From: CAXXHQ01 sp963665265
GTDB lineage: Bacteria > Planctomycetota > Planctomycetia > Pirellulales > Thermoguttaceae
Direction of reading: 5' to 3'
DNA length: 64,000 bases
Assembly: GCA_963665265.2 (NCBI GenBank)
Contig: OY762224.2
Location: forward strand, 1,178,001-1,242,000
In this document: in pieces, positions 43,630-52,666 of the stretch
Layout: every line of letters starts with the position of its first letter
Position numbering within the stretch: position 1 is the first letter of the stretch
The notes under the pieces: model-generated
What the model was told of the DNA's origin: nothing
Database searches by the model: none
What the model saw: only the letters and a program-made list of their open reading frames with translations
Translations under genes and position numbers: made by a program

Positions 43630-45603
43630 ATGGACGGTTGGGCAAGGCGAATCGTCGCGGCGGCGTGGATATTCTTCATTTTATTTTTGGCCGTCACCTT
43701 CTTTCTCGCCTGGAGACGTATTTTACACGCCAGTTTTCTTTTCATGGCCGTCCCGCTCGTCATGACCTTTCTTTGTAGTCTGTCGGCTATTCTCATCGGC
43801 GGCTGGCGCGTCTGTCGTGGGCCTAGAAGATGGCTGGCCGCCGCTTGGTCGATCCTCGGGCTTCTTCCTGCGCTTCTCGTCGTGACCGGAGGCGCCTACC
43901 TGATTACATATCTTGCCTACCTGCATTCGCCGAGAGATTCTTTTCTGCCGATAGTGGCGTTCGAACCGCTCTTTGAACTAGTCATCGAACCCTACGTCCT
44001 CATTCATTATCCTCATCGCTGCGAGGGAGAGCGTTTCGTCATGTGGTCCGAATCGCCGAACGCGGACGCCGAAGAAATGGCCGCGATGGACTCGCACATT
44101 AAGGCGATGGAGAAAACGCTCGGCCGACGCTCCGATTATAAAGTCTATTGGGTGCGCGGTTCCGTCTTCGGCATTTCCGGCTTGTACATGTACGGTTGGG
44201 CGATCGGCTCTCCGCCTAAGGCTCCCGGGAAATCGTTTGAGCGGTTGGATTACCTTGATCGGCACGAAGTCGCCCACTTCGCATTGGATCAGTCGCGAAC
44301 GAGCCTGACGCGAATGTCGATGCTTTTGCACGAAGGATGGGCGCAACGCTGTTCTTCCGAACCGAATCAAAATCATCCCCAGTCTCTTCCGTATAGCTTA
44401 AAGGAGCTGACTGCTAGTCGTTTTTACGACGCTTCGCGTCAACCAATGTACGAACAAGGTTCGGTTCTCGTCGAGTACGTCGTACGCAACTACGGCGGAG
44501 AGAAATTCTTGGAGCTTTTCACGACTTGTCGACAAGAAACGTTCGACGCCGACGTTCGGCGAGTTCTCGGCGTTTCGCTGGATGAGTTGGACCAAGCTTA
44601 CCGGAAAGCCGTTATTGAGAGTCAACGGCAGAACGGCCGGGCGAGCGATCAGGACGAAGCGGAATTCCTTAGATTGAAGATTGGCAAGGGCGTCGATTCG
44701 GCCGAATGGAAAGCTCTTTGCGAAAAGATCGTTCAAGGTAGAAGGAGTTTCCTCGACCAGTTTCAAGAGATTTCGTTGTCGGCCAAGACAACGGTCGTTA
44801 CGGAAAAAGACGGCGTAAAAACTGAGGAGCGCGGCGAAACGGAAATGAAAAGGTCGGACGGACGACAAGTTGCCGTGGAACGATTTGAAAAACGTTCAAT
44901 GCTCTCCATATGGACGCATGATATTTTTTGCGTTGCCGAGGCGGAAATCGATTCAAAAGATTTTCACTTTCTGGATTATTGGTCTCGCAACGAACTAAAC
45001 TATCTGCAACCGAGGAATTATTGCAATCAGGAAAATCTCATCGAAGCATATGGCTTTTTTTATTCCGGCCCAAACCCTAAAACCGTGACCGGCGCGGGCG
45101 TGAGCCCGATTGTCCCGTCGTGGATCCGCATTTCTTATGAAGTTACGAACCCTTCTAATAAAGATGAAGTGATTGAAAACGGCTGGTTCGACGTCGATCC
45201 GGCTTTAAACTACGCGGTTAAGAGATCGCGACGGGAGTATATTCCGAGCAAGTCGGCGACGGCGAAGAAGGACGATTCCATGCATGTGCGATCGGAGGAA
45301 TCTTCGCTCGAATACGAGTCAAAGGACGGCATAACGTTACCGATCAGTTTGCGATTAAAAACGATTATGTCAAACGGGAATACGATCGACTACACATGGG
45401 AAATCGTTTCGTGCAAGGTTGAGCCGTCGCCGAAAGAGGCGTTTGAGCTGAAAACGTACGGCGTTTCCAATCCGCCTCGGCGAGACGCGGGAGGCGAGCG
45501 AACTCGGGCGGTTGCGGTCTGCGTAGCCGCCGTGGGAGTCTTGCTCGGCTTCTTCGCCGCCGGCGGTTTGCTGCGAAGCGCTCTGAAATCGAGGCCTGCA
45601 TGA
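43630..45603 (+). CDS. Membrane gluzincin metallopeptidase, MA-like
   Basis: A 657-residue protein with four N-terminal membrane helices (about 8-27, 35-58, 70-95, 105-125), a zinc-peptidase domain, a long soluble region and one C-terminal helix (about 627-650). HEVAH at 212-216 is a zinc-binding HExxH motif, and Glu235 in LLHEGWAQ is the expected third ligand, 18 residues after the second His. The following GSVLVEYVVRNYGGEKFLELF and LDELDQAYRKAV match the tail of peptidase MA-like domains. The substrate is unknown; the domain is probably outside the cytoplasm. AAGGGAA precedes the ATG by about 5 bp. Confidence 0.75.
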   Translation: MDGWARRIVAAAWIFFILFLAVTFFLAWRRILHASFLFMAVPLVMTFLCSLSAILIGGWRVCRGPRRWLAAAWSILGLLPALLVVTGGAYLITYLAYLHSPRDSFLPIVAFEPLFELVIEPYVLIHYPHRCEGERFVMWSESPNADAEEMAAMDSHIKAMEKTLGRRSDYKVYWVRGSVFGISGLYMYGWAIGSPPKAPGKSFERLDYLDRHEVAHFALDQSRTSLTRMSMLLHEGWAQRCSSEPNQNHPQSLPYSLKELTASRFYDASRQPMYEQGSVLVEYVVRNYGGEKFLELFTTCRQETFDADVRRVLGVSLDELDQAYRKAVIESQRQNGRASDQDEAEFLRLKIGKGVDSAEWKALCEKIVQGRRSFLDQFQEISLSAKTTVVTEKDGVKTEERGETEMKRSDGRQVAVERFEKRSMLSIWTHDIFCVAEAEIDSKDFHFLDYWSRNELNYLQPRNYCNQENLIEAYGFFYSGPNPKTVTGAGVSPIVPSWIRISYEVTNPSNKDEVIENGWFDVDPALNYAVKRSRREYIPSKSATAKKDDSMHVRSEESSLEYESKDGITLPISLRLKTIMSNGNTIDYTWEIVSCKVEPSPKEAFELKTYGVSNPPRRDAGGERTRAVAVCVAAVGVLLGFFAAGGLLRSALKSRPA

Positions 45604-45644
45604 TCGTAGGTTATTTCCCCTAAACGCTCGGTTTTGCGATCGGA

Positions 45645-45672
45645 TCGACAACTTCGGCGAATCGGGTATAAT
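45645..45672 (+). promoter_or_regulatory. Sigma70-type promoter of the RNA-repair operon
   Basis: TCGACA (45645-45650, five of six to consensus), a 16-bp spacer and a perfect TATAAT (45667-45672), 55 bp before the archease start. Confidence 0.65.
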
Positions 45673-45727
45673 TCCCTGCCGACGGCCGCCATTTTTCGCC
45701 CTCGGTCTCCAACTCCCCTCTTCTCTT

Positions 45728-46138
45728 ATGTACGAATATTTTGAACACACGGCCGATTTCGGATTGCGAGTTCAAGCGGCGAATCTGAATTCGCTTTTTG
45801 CCGACGCCGCGGCTGGATTATTCGCCGCGATCACGCCGAACCTTTCCGACGTAAGGCCTGTCGAAGAAGTGCGGTTTTCGCTCCCCGGCGAGGCGTTCGA
45901 CGAACTGCTCCGCGATTGGTTGGCCGAACTGCTCTACGCGTTCCATGCGAGGCGGATCTTGTTTTCCAAGTTCGACGTTGACGTCACTCGAAATGGATTA
46001 GAGGCCGCCGCCTTCGGCGAGCCGATCGACTCGACTCGACACAAGATCGAAGAGGAAATCAAAGCGGTGACTTGGCATGGATTAAAGTTGGAAAGCGCTC
46101 CGGACGGCTTTTTGGCTGAAGTTATTTTTGATATCTAG
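45728..46138 (+). CDS. Archease (RtcB ligase activator)
   Basis: A 136-residue protein matching archease throughout: YEYFEHTADFGLRV at the N-terminus, FDELLRDWLAELLYAF in the middle, and AEVIFDI at the C-terminus, where conserved acidic residues bind metal. Archease speeds guanylation and turnover of the RNA ligase RtcB. rtcB lies two genes downstream on the same strand, which supports the call. First gene after a strong promoter. Confidence 0.9.
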   Translation: MYEYFEHTADFGLRVQAANLNSLFADAAAGLFAAITPNLSDVRPVEEVRFSLPGEAFDELLRDWLAELLYAFHARRILFSKFDVDVTRNGLEAAAFGEPIDSTRHKIEEEIKAVTWHGLKLESAPDGFLAEVIFDI

Positions 46139-46206
46139 CTGCGAGGGCGTTCGGCAATCAGGTAGGGGACTAAATAGTCTCAGCTACCGCAAACGAAAAG
46201 GCGACA

Positions 46207-46743
46207 ATGATCGATAAACGGCAAATTGAAGGGGTTTTTAAGAAGTTCGAGCTAAACGATTATCGGTGGTTCAATCCCACTGAAATCGTCACCGGACATT
46301 GGGTGCGAATGAAGTGCATGTTCGGTTGCAGCGAATACGGCAACGCGGCTTGCCCGCCGAACGTGCCGTCGCTTGACGAATGCCGAGCGTTTTTTAACGA
46401 GTACGAGACGGGCGTTCTCTTTCGCTTTTCGACCTTGGCCGACAAAGAGAAGTATCCGATGGATTGGACGCACGATTTGCAGAACCGCCTCGTCGAGTGC
46501 GAAAAAAGTGTTTTTCTGCTTGATTACCGCAAGTCGTTTTTACTGAACATGACCGGGTGCGTGCAGTGCAAGGAATGCAAGCAGGATCGCGTGCGATGCG
46601 TCAACAAGAGATCGGCCCGCCCCAATCCCGAGGCGTTTGGCATCGACGTCTATGCGACCGTTCGCAAGGCGGGCTACGATCTGCACGTTGTGACCGAATC
46701 GCCCGCCGAAATGAACCGCTTCGCGTTTTTGTTGATTGAGTAA
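46207..46743 (+). CDS. DUF2284-type Cys-rich metal-binding protein
   Basis: A 178-residue protein with ordered cysteine groups: CMFGCSEYGNAACPP (residues 38-52) and CVQCKECKQDRVRC (near 118-131). This layout is that of the DUF2284 family, predicted metal or iron-sulfur binding proteins without known activity. It sits between archease and rtcB, 68 and 96 bp from them, on the same strand, so a role in RNA-ligase metal handling or redox sensing is possible but unproven. No membrane segment or signal peptide. Confidence 0.75.
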   Translation: MIDKRQIEGVFKKFELNDYRWFNPTEIVTGHWVRMKCMFGCSEYGNAACPPNVPSLDECRAFFNEYETGVLFRFSTLADKEKYPMDWTHDLQNRLVECEKSVFLLDYRKSFLLNMTGCVQCKECKQDRVRCVNKRSARPNPEAFGIDVYATVRKAGYDLHVVTESPAEMNRFAFLLIE

Positions 46744-46839
46744 AATGTGCTTGGCGAGACGTCGCGTCGTCTTTATGTTTCGGCGATCGCTGCGGCGCGT
46801 TGCGCCCGAGCCCCAATTCCTAGCCTCTAGTTTTTCGCA

Positions 46840-48303
46840 ATGTCTAAACAATCCTATCACGGTCCGTTAGAACGAATTGACGATTACTGTTGGCGGATTC
46901 CCGTCGGGTATAAGGCCGGAATGCGCGTCGAGGGACGCATTTTCGCCGACAAACGGTTGCTCGAATCGATCCGCGCCGATCAAGCGCCGGAGCAAGTGGC
47001 CAACGTGGCGTTTTTGCCGGGCTTGCAAACGGCGAGCTTGGCCATGCCCGACATCCATTGGGGATACGGATTCTGCATCGGCGGCGTCGCGGCGACCGAT
47101 CCGGCCGAAGGGGGAGTGATTTCGCCCGGCGGCGTCGGCTACGACATTAATTGCGGCGTGCGGCTGATGCGAACGAACTTGCGCCTTGACGACGTCGCGC
47201 CGCGGAAGGAGAAATTGACCGAGGCCTTTTTTCGTCGCATTCCGGCTGGCGTTGGCGAACGCGGACCGTTCCGATTCGGCGGCGACGATCTACGCCGTTT
47301 GCTCGTCGAAGGGGTCGGCTATTTGAAGGAACGCGGCCTCGCCGCCGATGCCGACGTCGCCCATACCGAGGCGGGCGGTTGCTTGGATGGGGCCGACGTC
47401 GCATGCGTCAGCGAGCGTGCTTTGGAGCGGGGCGTTAGCCAATGCGGAACGCTTGGCGCCGGCAACCACTTCCTGGAGCTGCAAGTCGTGGAAGAGATTT
47501 TCGACGAAAAAGCGGCCCAAGCGATGGGCCTCGTCGAAGAGGGCGTTTGCGTGATGATCCATTCCGGCTCGCGCGGGCTTGGCTATCAAGTTTGCGAAGA
47601 CTCGCTGCAATCGATGCGCAAGGCCCCCGCGAAATACGGGATCGACTTGCCTGATCGGCAATTGGTTTGCGCGCCGGTCGATAGCCCCGAAGGCCGTGAA
47701 TATCTCGGCGCGATGCGCTGTGCCGCGAACTACGCTTGGGCCAATCGGCAATTGCTGATGACGCAAACGCGCGAAGTGTTGGCCGAATTCTTCGGGCGAA
47801 GCTCGGAAGAGTTAGGATTGGATTTGGTGTACGACGTGGCGCATAACATCGCCAAGCTGGAGCGGCACGCGGTCGACGGAAAAGAGAAGACGCTTTGCGT
47901 GCACCGCAAAGGGGCTACTCGAGCGTTTCCCGCCGGTCATTCGGAGACGCCGGCGAAATATCTAGAGGTCGGCCAGCCCGTGATTATTCCCGGCGATATG
48001 GGACGCGCGAGTTGGGTTTTGGTCGGCCTCCCCGGCAGCATGGAGAAAACGTTCGGCAGTTCGTGTCATGGGGCGGGGCGTTTGATGAGCCGCACGGCGG
48101 CGATCGCCCATGCGAAAGGCCGTCGCATCGATCAAGAGTTGGCCGAACGGGGCGTCATCGCAAAGTGCCGAAGCTGGAAAGGCTTGGCCGAGGAACAGCC
48201 CGACGCCTATAAAGACGTGAGTCTTGTGGTCGATGTGATGCACAAAGCGGGCGTGGCGGGCAAAGTCGCCCGGCTGCGGCCTCTTGGCGTCGTAAAGGGT
48301 TAA
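46840..48303 (+). CDS. rtcB: RNA-splicing ligase RtcB
   Basis: A 487-residue enzyme joining RNA 2',3'-cyclic-phosphate (or 3'-phosphate) ends to 5'-OH ends, using GTP and Mn(II). The metal ligands are visible: Asp102 and Cys105 (GYDINCGVRL), His210 (GAGNHFLE), His241 (MIHSGSRGLG) and His335 (DVAHNIAK). The guanylated histidine is His355 in VHRKGATRAFP. Length and motifs match bacterial RtcB. It acts in tRNA or rRNA repair. Together with archease upstream it makes a complete repair module; no RtcR/sigma54 or RtcA gene is adjacent. Confidence 0.95.
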   Translation: MSKQSYHGPLERIDDYCWRIPVGYKAGMRVEGRIFADKRLLESIRADQAPEQVANVAFLPGLQTASLAMPDIHWGYGFCIGGVAATDPAEGGVISPGGVGYDINCGVRLMRTNLRLDDVAPRKEKLTEAFFRRIPAGVGERGPFRFGGDDLRRLLVEGVGYLKERGLAADADVAHTEAGGCLDGADVACVSERALERGVSQCGTLGAGNHFLELQVVEEIFDEKAAQAMGLVEEGVCVMIHSGSRGLGYQVCEDSLQSMRKAPAKYGIDLPDRQLVCAPVDSPEGREYLGAMRCAANYAWANRQLLMTQTREVLAEFFGRSSEELGLDLVYDVAHNIAKLERHAVDGKEKTLCVHRKGATRAFPAGHSETPAKYLEVGQPVIIPGDMGRASWVLVGLPGSMEKTFGSSCHGAGRLMSRTAAIAHAKGRRIDQELAERGVIAKCRSWKGLAEEQPDAYKDVSLVVDVMHKAGVAGKVARLRPLGVVKG

Positions 48304-48488
48304 GACGATTGTAGTTCGTGACGACGCCCGATATCGTGCGACTGTTAATTTCTCCGCAAAACAACTCAATTAAATGGGGCTGCGGGCGGCGACATTCTAA
48401 AGCGTATCTTTATGTGGTACAATTGTTCTTGCGTTTGTGAAAAAAACTTTCGCAACTTGTCAGTTTTATCTCTAAGGGAGCGGAAATC

Positions 48489-50471
48489 ATGGTTTGGGAG
48501 TTGGTCTCCGAGTGGGTTGTAGGATATTGGTGGCTGTGGCTCGGCTTGATCGCGGCCGGCTTGGTCTTCCCGTCGATTCGCGTGATCGGTCCGACGGAAG
48601 TCGGTCTGGCGTTGAAGCGTTTTTCTTTTAAAAAATTGCCGGAAGATAACCCGATCGCTTTCGCCGGCGAGGCCGGATACCAAGCCGACCTGTTGATGCC
48701 CGGCTGGCGATTCAAGTTTTGGATTCTCTACGGCGTGCAAAAACATCCCTGGGTGCAAGTCCCCGCCGGAGAAATCGGCGTCGTCGTCGCGCAAGTCGGC
48801 CTACCGTTGCCGATCGGCGCCAAGTCGGCCAAGTCGGTCGGCGGATTAGACGCCATTTCCGACGTACGCAAATTCGTCGAACTGGGCGGCCAAAAAGGCG
48901 TGCAACGCGCCGTGCTTCCCCCGGGCAGCATTATGCCTATTCATCCGGTCGGGTTTCTCGTCATTACGCGCAAGCAGGTGTACGGCGTTCCCGTTTCCGA
49001 AGAGCTAGACTTGTTGCAACGCTACGGCAAACTCGATTGCAGCTCCTTCGGACTCTCCGAAAATCAATTAGGCGTGACGGTCATTGCGCCGCGACGCACC
49101 GCCGAAGGAAATATCATCGATACCTGCGGCATCGTTACGGTTTTGGAAGGTCAACCGCTTCCGGCCGGAGCCATCGCCAGCCGCATCGGCGAGTTCGACG
49201 ATATTCGCGAGCTGGAAAAGAAAAACGCGGGCGACGCGACGTTGATCGAGGCCCTCGTCGGCAGTAAAAACGACCTGCACAACAACTACCAAGACTTCGA
49301 CGCGTTTCTGACGCATGGAGGCCGCATCGGCCTTCAACACGATTCGTTGCTCTACGGCGCCTATTTGCTCAATCCGTTTTTGGTGAGCGTCGAACACGTT
49401 CCGATGCTCGTCGTGAAACAAGGCGAAGTGGCGGTCGTTAAGGCATACGTCGGTCTCCCGACCGAGGACACTTCGGGCGTCAGCTTTAAATTCGGTTCCT
49501 TGGTTCGTCCCGGCCATCGAGGCATTTGGCAAGAGCCGTTGCGAACCGGCAAGTACGCCATCAATCCGCGTTGCTACGAAGCCGAGAAAGTGCCGACCGC
49601 CATCCTCAGCTTGAACTGGGCCGAGGCGAGCAGCGCGGCGCACAACTTGGACAAAAATCTCAAGCAAATCGAAGCCAAGTCGAAAGAAGGCTTCGTTTTC
49701 ATGATCGACTTGGTCGTGCAGATTCACGTGCCCGACGCTCGCGCGCCGCGCGTGATCAGCATGGTCGGCACGATGAGCAATTTAGTAAACGACGTCTTGC
49801 AAGCTGCCGTGGGCAATCATTTCCGCGATAAGTTGCAATCGATGCCCGCCATCATGTTCATCGAAACGCGACAGCAAGTGCAGCAAACCGCGATGGAGCA
49901 CATCAGCGAGCAGCTCGCGCACTACGAAGTGGAGACTCGCGGCGTTTACATCCAGGACGTGATTCTGCCCGCCGATTTAGTGAAGGTTCTTACCGAGCGG
50001 GAAATCGCCAATCAAGAATGCAAAACGTTCGAAATGCAAGAGGCGGCGCAGAATCAGCGCGTGAGCATGGAGCAGGCGAAAGGAACCGCCGACATGCAGA
50101 CGGAACTCGCGAGGGCGAACGTCGGCGTTGACATTGCGACGAAGAAGGCCGAAGCCCGAAAGCAAGAGGCGGCGGGCGAAGCGACCTATATCTCCGAAAC
50201 AGGTCGCGCCAAAGCGGCCGAAGTCGAGGCGGTCGGTCTTGCCAGGGCAAAAGGTTTCGAAGCGCAGGTGAAGGCGTTGGGCCAAGGTCCGACGGCCGTC
50301 ATTAACGTGACAAGCGCCTTGGCCGAGCACAACGTCAAGATCGTGCCGGAAATCCTTTCGGTCGGCGGAGGCGGCGGAGTCGATAACCTCGCCGGCGCTC
50401 TGATGAAGTACCTCGGCGCGGGCCCGAAGGCGGAAACGCCGACGACCCCGGTTCTCGCCGAAAAGCAATAG
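48489..50471 (+). CDS. Flotillin-like SPFH-domain membrane scaffold protein
   Basis: A 660-residue protein with a membrane segment near the N-terminus (about 15-33), an SPFH/band-7 region split over about 60-480, and a long Ala/Glu-rich coiled coil (about 490-590, with EMQEAAQNQRVSMEQAKG and KAEARKQEAAGEATYI). It ends in a Gly-rich segment. Flotillins oligomerise on the inner membrane and organise lipid microdomains. AGGGAGCGGAAATC precedes the ATG. It is a single-gene unit here, with a good terminator after it; no NfeD partner is adjacent. Confidence 0.88.
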   Translation: MVWELVSEWVVGYWWLWLGLIAAGLVFPSIRVIGPTEVGLALKRFSFKKLPEDNPIAFAGEAGYQADLLMPGWRFKFWILYGVQKHPWVQVPAGEIGVVVAQVGLPLPIGAKSAKSVGGLDAISDVRKFVELGGQKGVQRAVLPPGSIMPIHPVGFLVITRKQVYGVPVSEELDLLQRYGKLDCSSFGLSENQLGVTVIAPRRTAEGNIIDTCGIVTVLEGQPLPAGAIASRIGEFDDIRELEKKNAGDATLIEALVGSKNDLHNNYQDFDAFLTHGGRIGLQHDSLLYGAYLLNPFLVSVEHVPMLVVKQGEVAVVKAYVGLPTEDTSGVSFKFGSLVRPGHRGIWQEPLRTGKYAINPRCYEAEKVPTAILSLNWAEASSAAHNLDKNLKQIEAKSKEGFVFMIDLVVQIHVPDARAPRVISMVGTMSNLVNDVLQAAVGNHFRDKLQSMPAIMFIETRQQVQQTAMEHISEQLAHYEVETRGVYIQDVILPADLVKVLTEREIANQECKTFEMQEAAQNQRVSMEQAKGTADMQTELARANVGVDIATKKAEARKQEAAGEATYISETGRAKAAEVEAVGLARAKGFEAQVKALGQGPTAVINVTSALAEHNVKIVPEILSVGGGGGVDNLAGALMKYLGAGPKAETPTTPVLAEKQ

Positions 50472-50504
50472 TCGCTTTAACGCGATTAGCTGTTTGACCT
50501 AATT

Positions 50505-50552
50505 CGGCGTGCGGTTGCGGAATGACGACGCGGCCGCACGCCGGTTTTCTTT
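50505..50552 (+). terminator. Intrinsic terminator of the flotillin gene
   Basis: CGGCGTGCGG (50505-50514) pairs perfectly with CCGCACGCCG (50534-50543), followed by GTTTTCTTTACTTTTTC. The T-rich tail overlaps the end of the convergent peroxiredoxin gene. Confidence 0.75.
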
Positions 50553-51114
50553 ACTTTTTCTTCTCTTCGTTTTTCTTTTCCGGCACGCCGAGTTCTTGGA
50601 GTTTCTTAACGACGTCGGCGGCGGAAGTCCCCGTGTTGATTTTTTTGTCGATGAACAATATCTTGCCGTCCTTGCCGATGTAAAATGTCCAGCGACTGGC
50701 GATTCTCTGGATCGGGCCGGTCACCCCGTAGGCGAGGGCGGTCTTCCCTTCCGGATCGCTGAGGATGGGATAATCGGCCACGGTCGATTTAGCGAACTCG
50801 GCGTTTTTCTTCGCCGTATCGACGCTGGCGGTGAAATAAACGATGTCAAATTTCTTCAACTTGGGGCCGTCCGCCGCGAAGCTCTTGCACTCGGCCGTGC
50901 AGCCTGGGGTAAACGCTTTAGGAAACCACGCCAAGACAACCGCTTGCTTGCCGCGAAAGTCGGATAGTTTGTAAGTTTTGCCGTCACTGCCGACCAAGGA
51001 AAAATCCGGGGCCGTATCCCCCGGTTTAAGTTCCTCGGCGGATGTGCGACTTGCGAATAAAAGCCAAGCGGCCAAGAAAGATGCTCCGCAAGCAAAAAAT
51101 AATAGGAATTTCAT
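50551..51114 (-). CDS. Exported peroxiredoxin (BCP/PrxQ type)
   Basis: A 187-residue protein with a signal peptide (about 1-26), then a thioredoxin-fold peroxidase domain: PGDTAPDFSLVGSDGKTYKLSDFRGK and the active site FTPGCTAEC, with peroxidatic Cys72 and resolving Cys76, the PrxQ/BCP spacing. It reduces hydroperoxides in the periplasm; the electron donor there is not known. The C-terminus is a short Lys/Glu-rich tail. AGGAG lies about 6 bp before the ATG, and a TATAAT promoter lies 45 bp upstream. Confidence 0.9.
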   Translation of the reverse strand: MKFLLFFACGASFLAAWLLFASRTSAEELKPGDTAPDFSLVGSDGKTYKLSDFRGKQAVVLAWFPKAFTPGCTAECKSFAADGPKLKKFDIVYFTASVDTAKKNAEFAKSTVADYPILSDPEGKTALAYGVTGPIQRIASRWTFYIGKDGKILFIDKKINTGTSAADVVKKLQELGVPEKKNEEKKK

Positions 51115-51158
51115 GGGATTTCTCCTGGAGGGGAAGTACTTGTTTTTAAGCCCACGAA

Positions 51159-51188
51159 ATTATATGCGACCAGGCCAATTTTTGTCGA
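51159..51188 (-). promoter_or_regulatory. Candidate promoter of the peroxiredoxin gene
   Basis: On the minus strand TCGACA (51188-51183), an 18-bp spacer and a perfect TATAAT (51164-51159), 45 bp before ATG 51114. Confidence 0.55.
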
Positions 51189-51844
51189 ACTCTGAAGAAA
51201 TTCGTGCAATATTTCGCGTTCCGTGCCTGGAATAGAGAGTTGGAGAAGAGGGAAAGAATGCCGATTTTAAGGTGACGATAGCCTTGATAATAGAGCGAGT
51301 TGTTTCGGTAAAAAATTGCCGCCTTCATGCAACGAGTGATTTGCGGTTCAGATTTTTAATTTAGCGATTCAGTACGGTTGCTTTATTGAATTTGGGCTGT
51401 ATATTTAATGGTAATTGCACCGTGAACGCTCGCTTATCTTGATACTCTATCGTCGGTCACGCTTTATTAACGGTTGCGCGTTGGTAATGCTTTGGATATC
51501 CGTCGTATTGTAAATGCGACCTATTCCCGACCTAAAATTTGTTCGCGGCGCCATTTTTGACGGATCCGGGCGAAAGCGCTCGTTTGCGAGGTCGTTTGCG
51601 GCTTGGCATGCGAAATACGCGGCTCCGAATCGAGATCTAAGTAGTCGCGGCCTTGATCGGCTTTGGGCTCGAAGGGCTTAATGGACGGCAGAAACGAAGA
51701 AGGTGCGCCGATAGCGTCGTTTGCTTTCGGCGTCAGTGGATATTTGGATACATACTTGAAATAAAGCGGTTAAATCCGGTTGGAAGCGTATTCGGTTTCG
51801 TGCGATGCGCGGCGGAGGAAATATTTCAAGCTGGCGGATTAGTT
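51189..51844. other. Gene-free stretch of about 650 bp
   Basis: No convincing coding sequence on either strand. The left half is more AT-rich than its surroundings. An open frame at 51653-52144 (+) runs into the next gene in another frame and reads as non-coding. I found no tRNA-like cloverleaf, known riboswitch or terminator. It may be a long 5' leader of the small basic protein or hold an unrecognised RNA. Confidence 0.4.
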
Positions 51845-51860
51845 TTTAAGGAGTTTTATT

Positions 51861-52205
51861 ATGGCGTTGACGGACAAACAGAAGGAATTTATCAAGGTTT
51901 GGTGGGAAGCGGCCTTAATCGAGGACGTAATCGAACATTACGTTTCCAAAGGTCAATTCAAAGGAATGGACAAGCGGAAGATTTCCGCCGTGCTTCGAGC
52001 GAAGGCCGCCAATTTTCGCAAGCAAGGCGTTCCTTTGAAGTATTTCACCACTCGCTTAAAGCGCGGCGGAAACACCATCGTGGACACTGCCGACGCCCTT
52101 TCTTTCCTCAAGAAAGAAATGAAGGTTCGCCCGTCCGAGCTTGAAAAGGCCCAAGCGAACTACAAGGTTAAGCAAAAGGAAGTCAGCCGCAAGCTGAAGA
52201 GGTAG
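51861..52205 (+). CDS. Small basic alpha-helical protein of unknown function
   Basis: A 114-residue Lys-rich protein without cysteines or membrane segments. It starts MALTDKQKEFIKVWWEAA and carries helices with KISAVLRAKAANFRKQGVPLKYF, which look like a compact DNA- or RNA-binding bundle. A very good ribosome site (TAAGGAG, 7 bp before ATG) and a textbook terminator just after the stop argue for a highly expressed single gene. I cannot name the family. Confidence 0.75.
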   Translation: MALTDKQKEFIKVWWEAALIEDVIEHYVSKGQFKGMDKRKISAVLRAKAANFRKQGVPLKYFTTRLKRGGNTIVDTADALSFLKKEMKVRPSELEKAQANYKVKQKEVSRKLKR

Positions 52206-52245
52206 CGTTTTAACGCTTTCCCGGTCCAGTTTCATAAACGAAAGA

Positions 52246-52280
52246 CCTCGCCTTCGCTCTTTTCCGAAGGCGAGGTTTTT
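52246..52280 (+). terminator. Intrinsic terminator after small basic protein
   Basis: CCTCGCCTTCG (52246-52256) pairs perfectly with CGAAGGCGAGG (52265-52275) around an 8-nt loop, followed by TTTTTA. Confidence 0.85.
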
Positions 52281-52311
52281 ATTTGCGCGAAGCCGAAAGA
52301 CGCGAATGCCG

Positions 52312-52509
52312 TTATTCCCGGGGCTTCTCTTCCGACGAAGGCTCCGCTCGATCGGGATGCTTTTCGTCGTACTCGTCCAAGAGGACTGACGGGCATTCCT
52401 CGTCGACGCCGCATTGGCCGCATGCGATATGAATCAAATCCATGCTGCTCAATCGGAGATCGTGCGTTTGGCAGTAATTGTACAGCTCTTTTAGATGTTT
52501 GCAGGTCAT
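52312..52509 (-). CDS. Small Cys-containing protein, unknown
   Basis: A 65-residue acidic protein with CxxC-like pairs: Cys3, Cys13, then CGQCGVDEEC near residues 30-39. The pattern LRLSSMDLIHIACGQCG...CPSVLLDEYDE is one I associate with short conserved planctomycete proteins of unknown role; a small zinc- or iron-sulfur-binding protein is plausible. The start ATG has a weak AAGG ahead of it. The frame's composition and the ordered cysteines support it being real. Confidence 0.6.
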   Translation of the reverse strand: MTCKHLKELYNYCQTHDLRLSSMDLIHIACGQCGVDEECPSVLLDEYDEKHPDRAEPSSEEKPRE

Positions 52510-52666
52510 GTTCGACGCCTTCGCTTAAGATGAGTGGATGGTGACGCCGGCGGAGCCGAATAGCCCAATCGGTTCGCAAACGCGGCCATTGGAACGGCGC
52601 CCGGCAATGTACCCGATTAGCCGCGGTTATGCAAATAGGGGCGATCCAAGAAAACGCAGCCCGGCG

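Noticed and set aside
51653..52144. 163-aa plus-strand frame before and across the small basic protein
   Set aside because: It overlaps most of the 51861-52205 gene in another frame, lacks a ribosome site and has no domain-like sequence.
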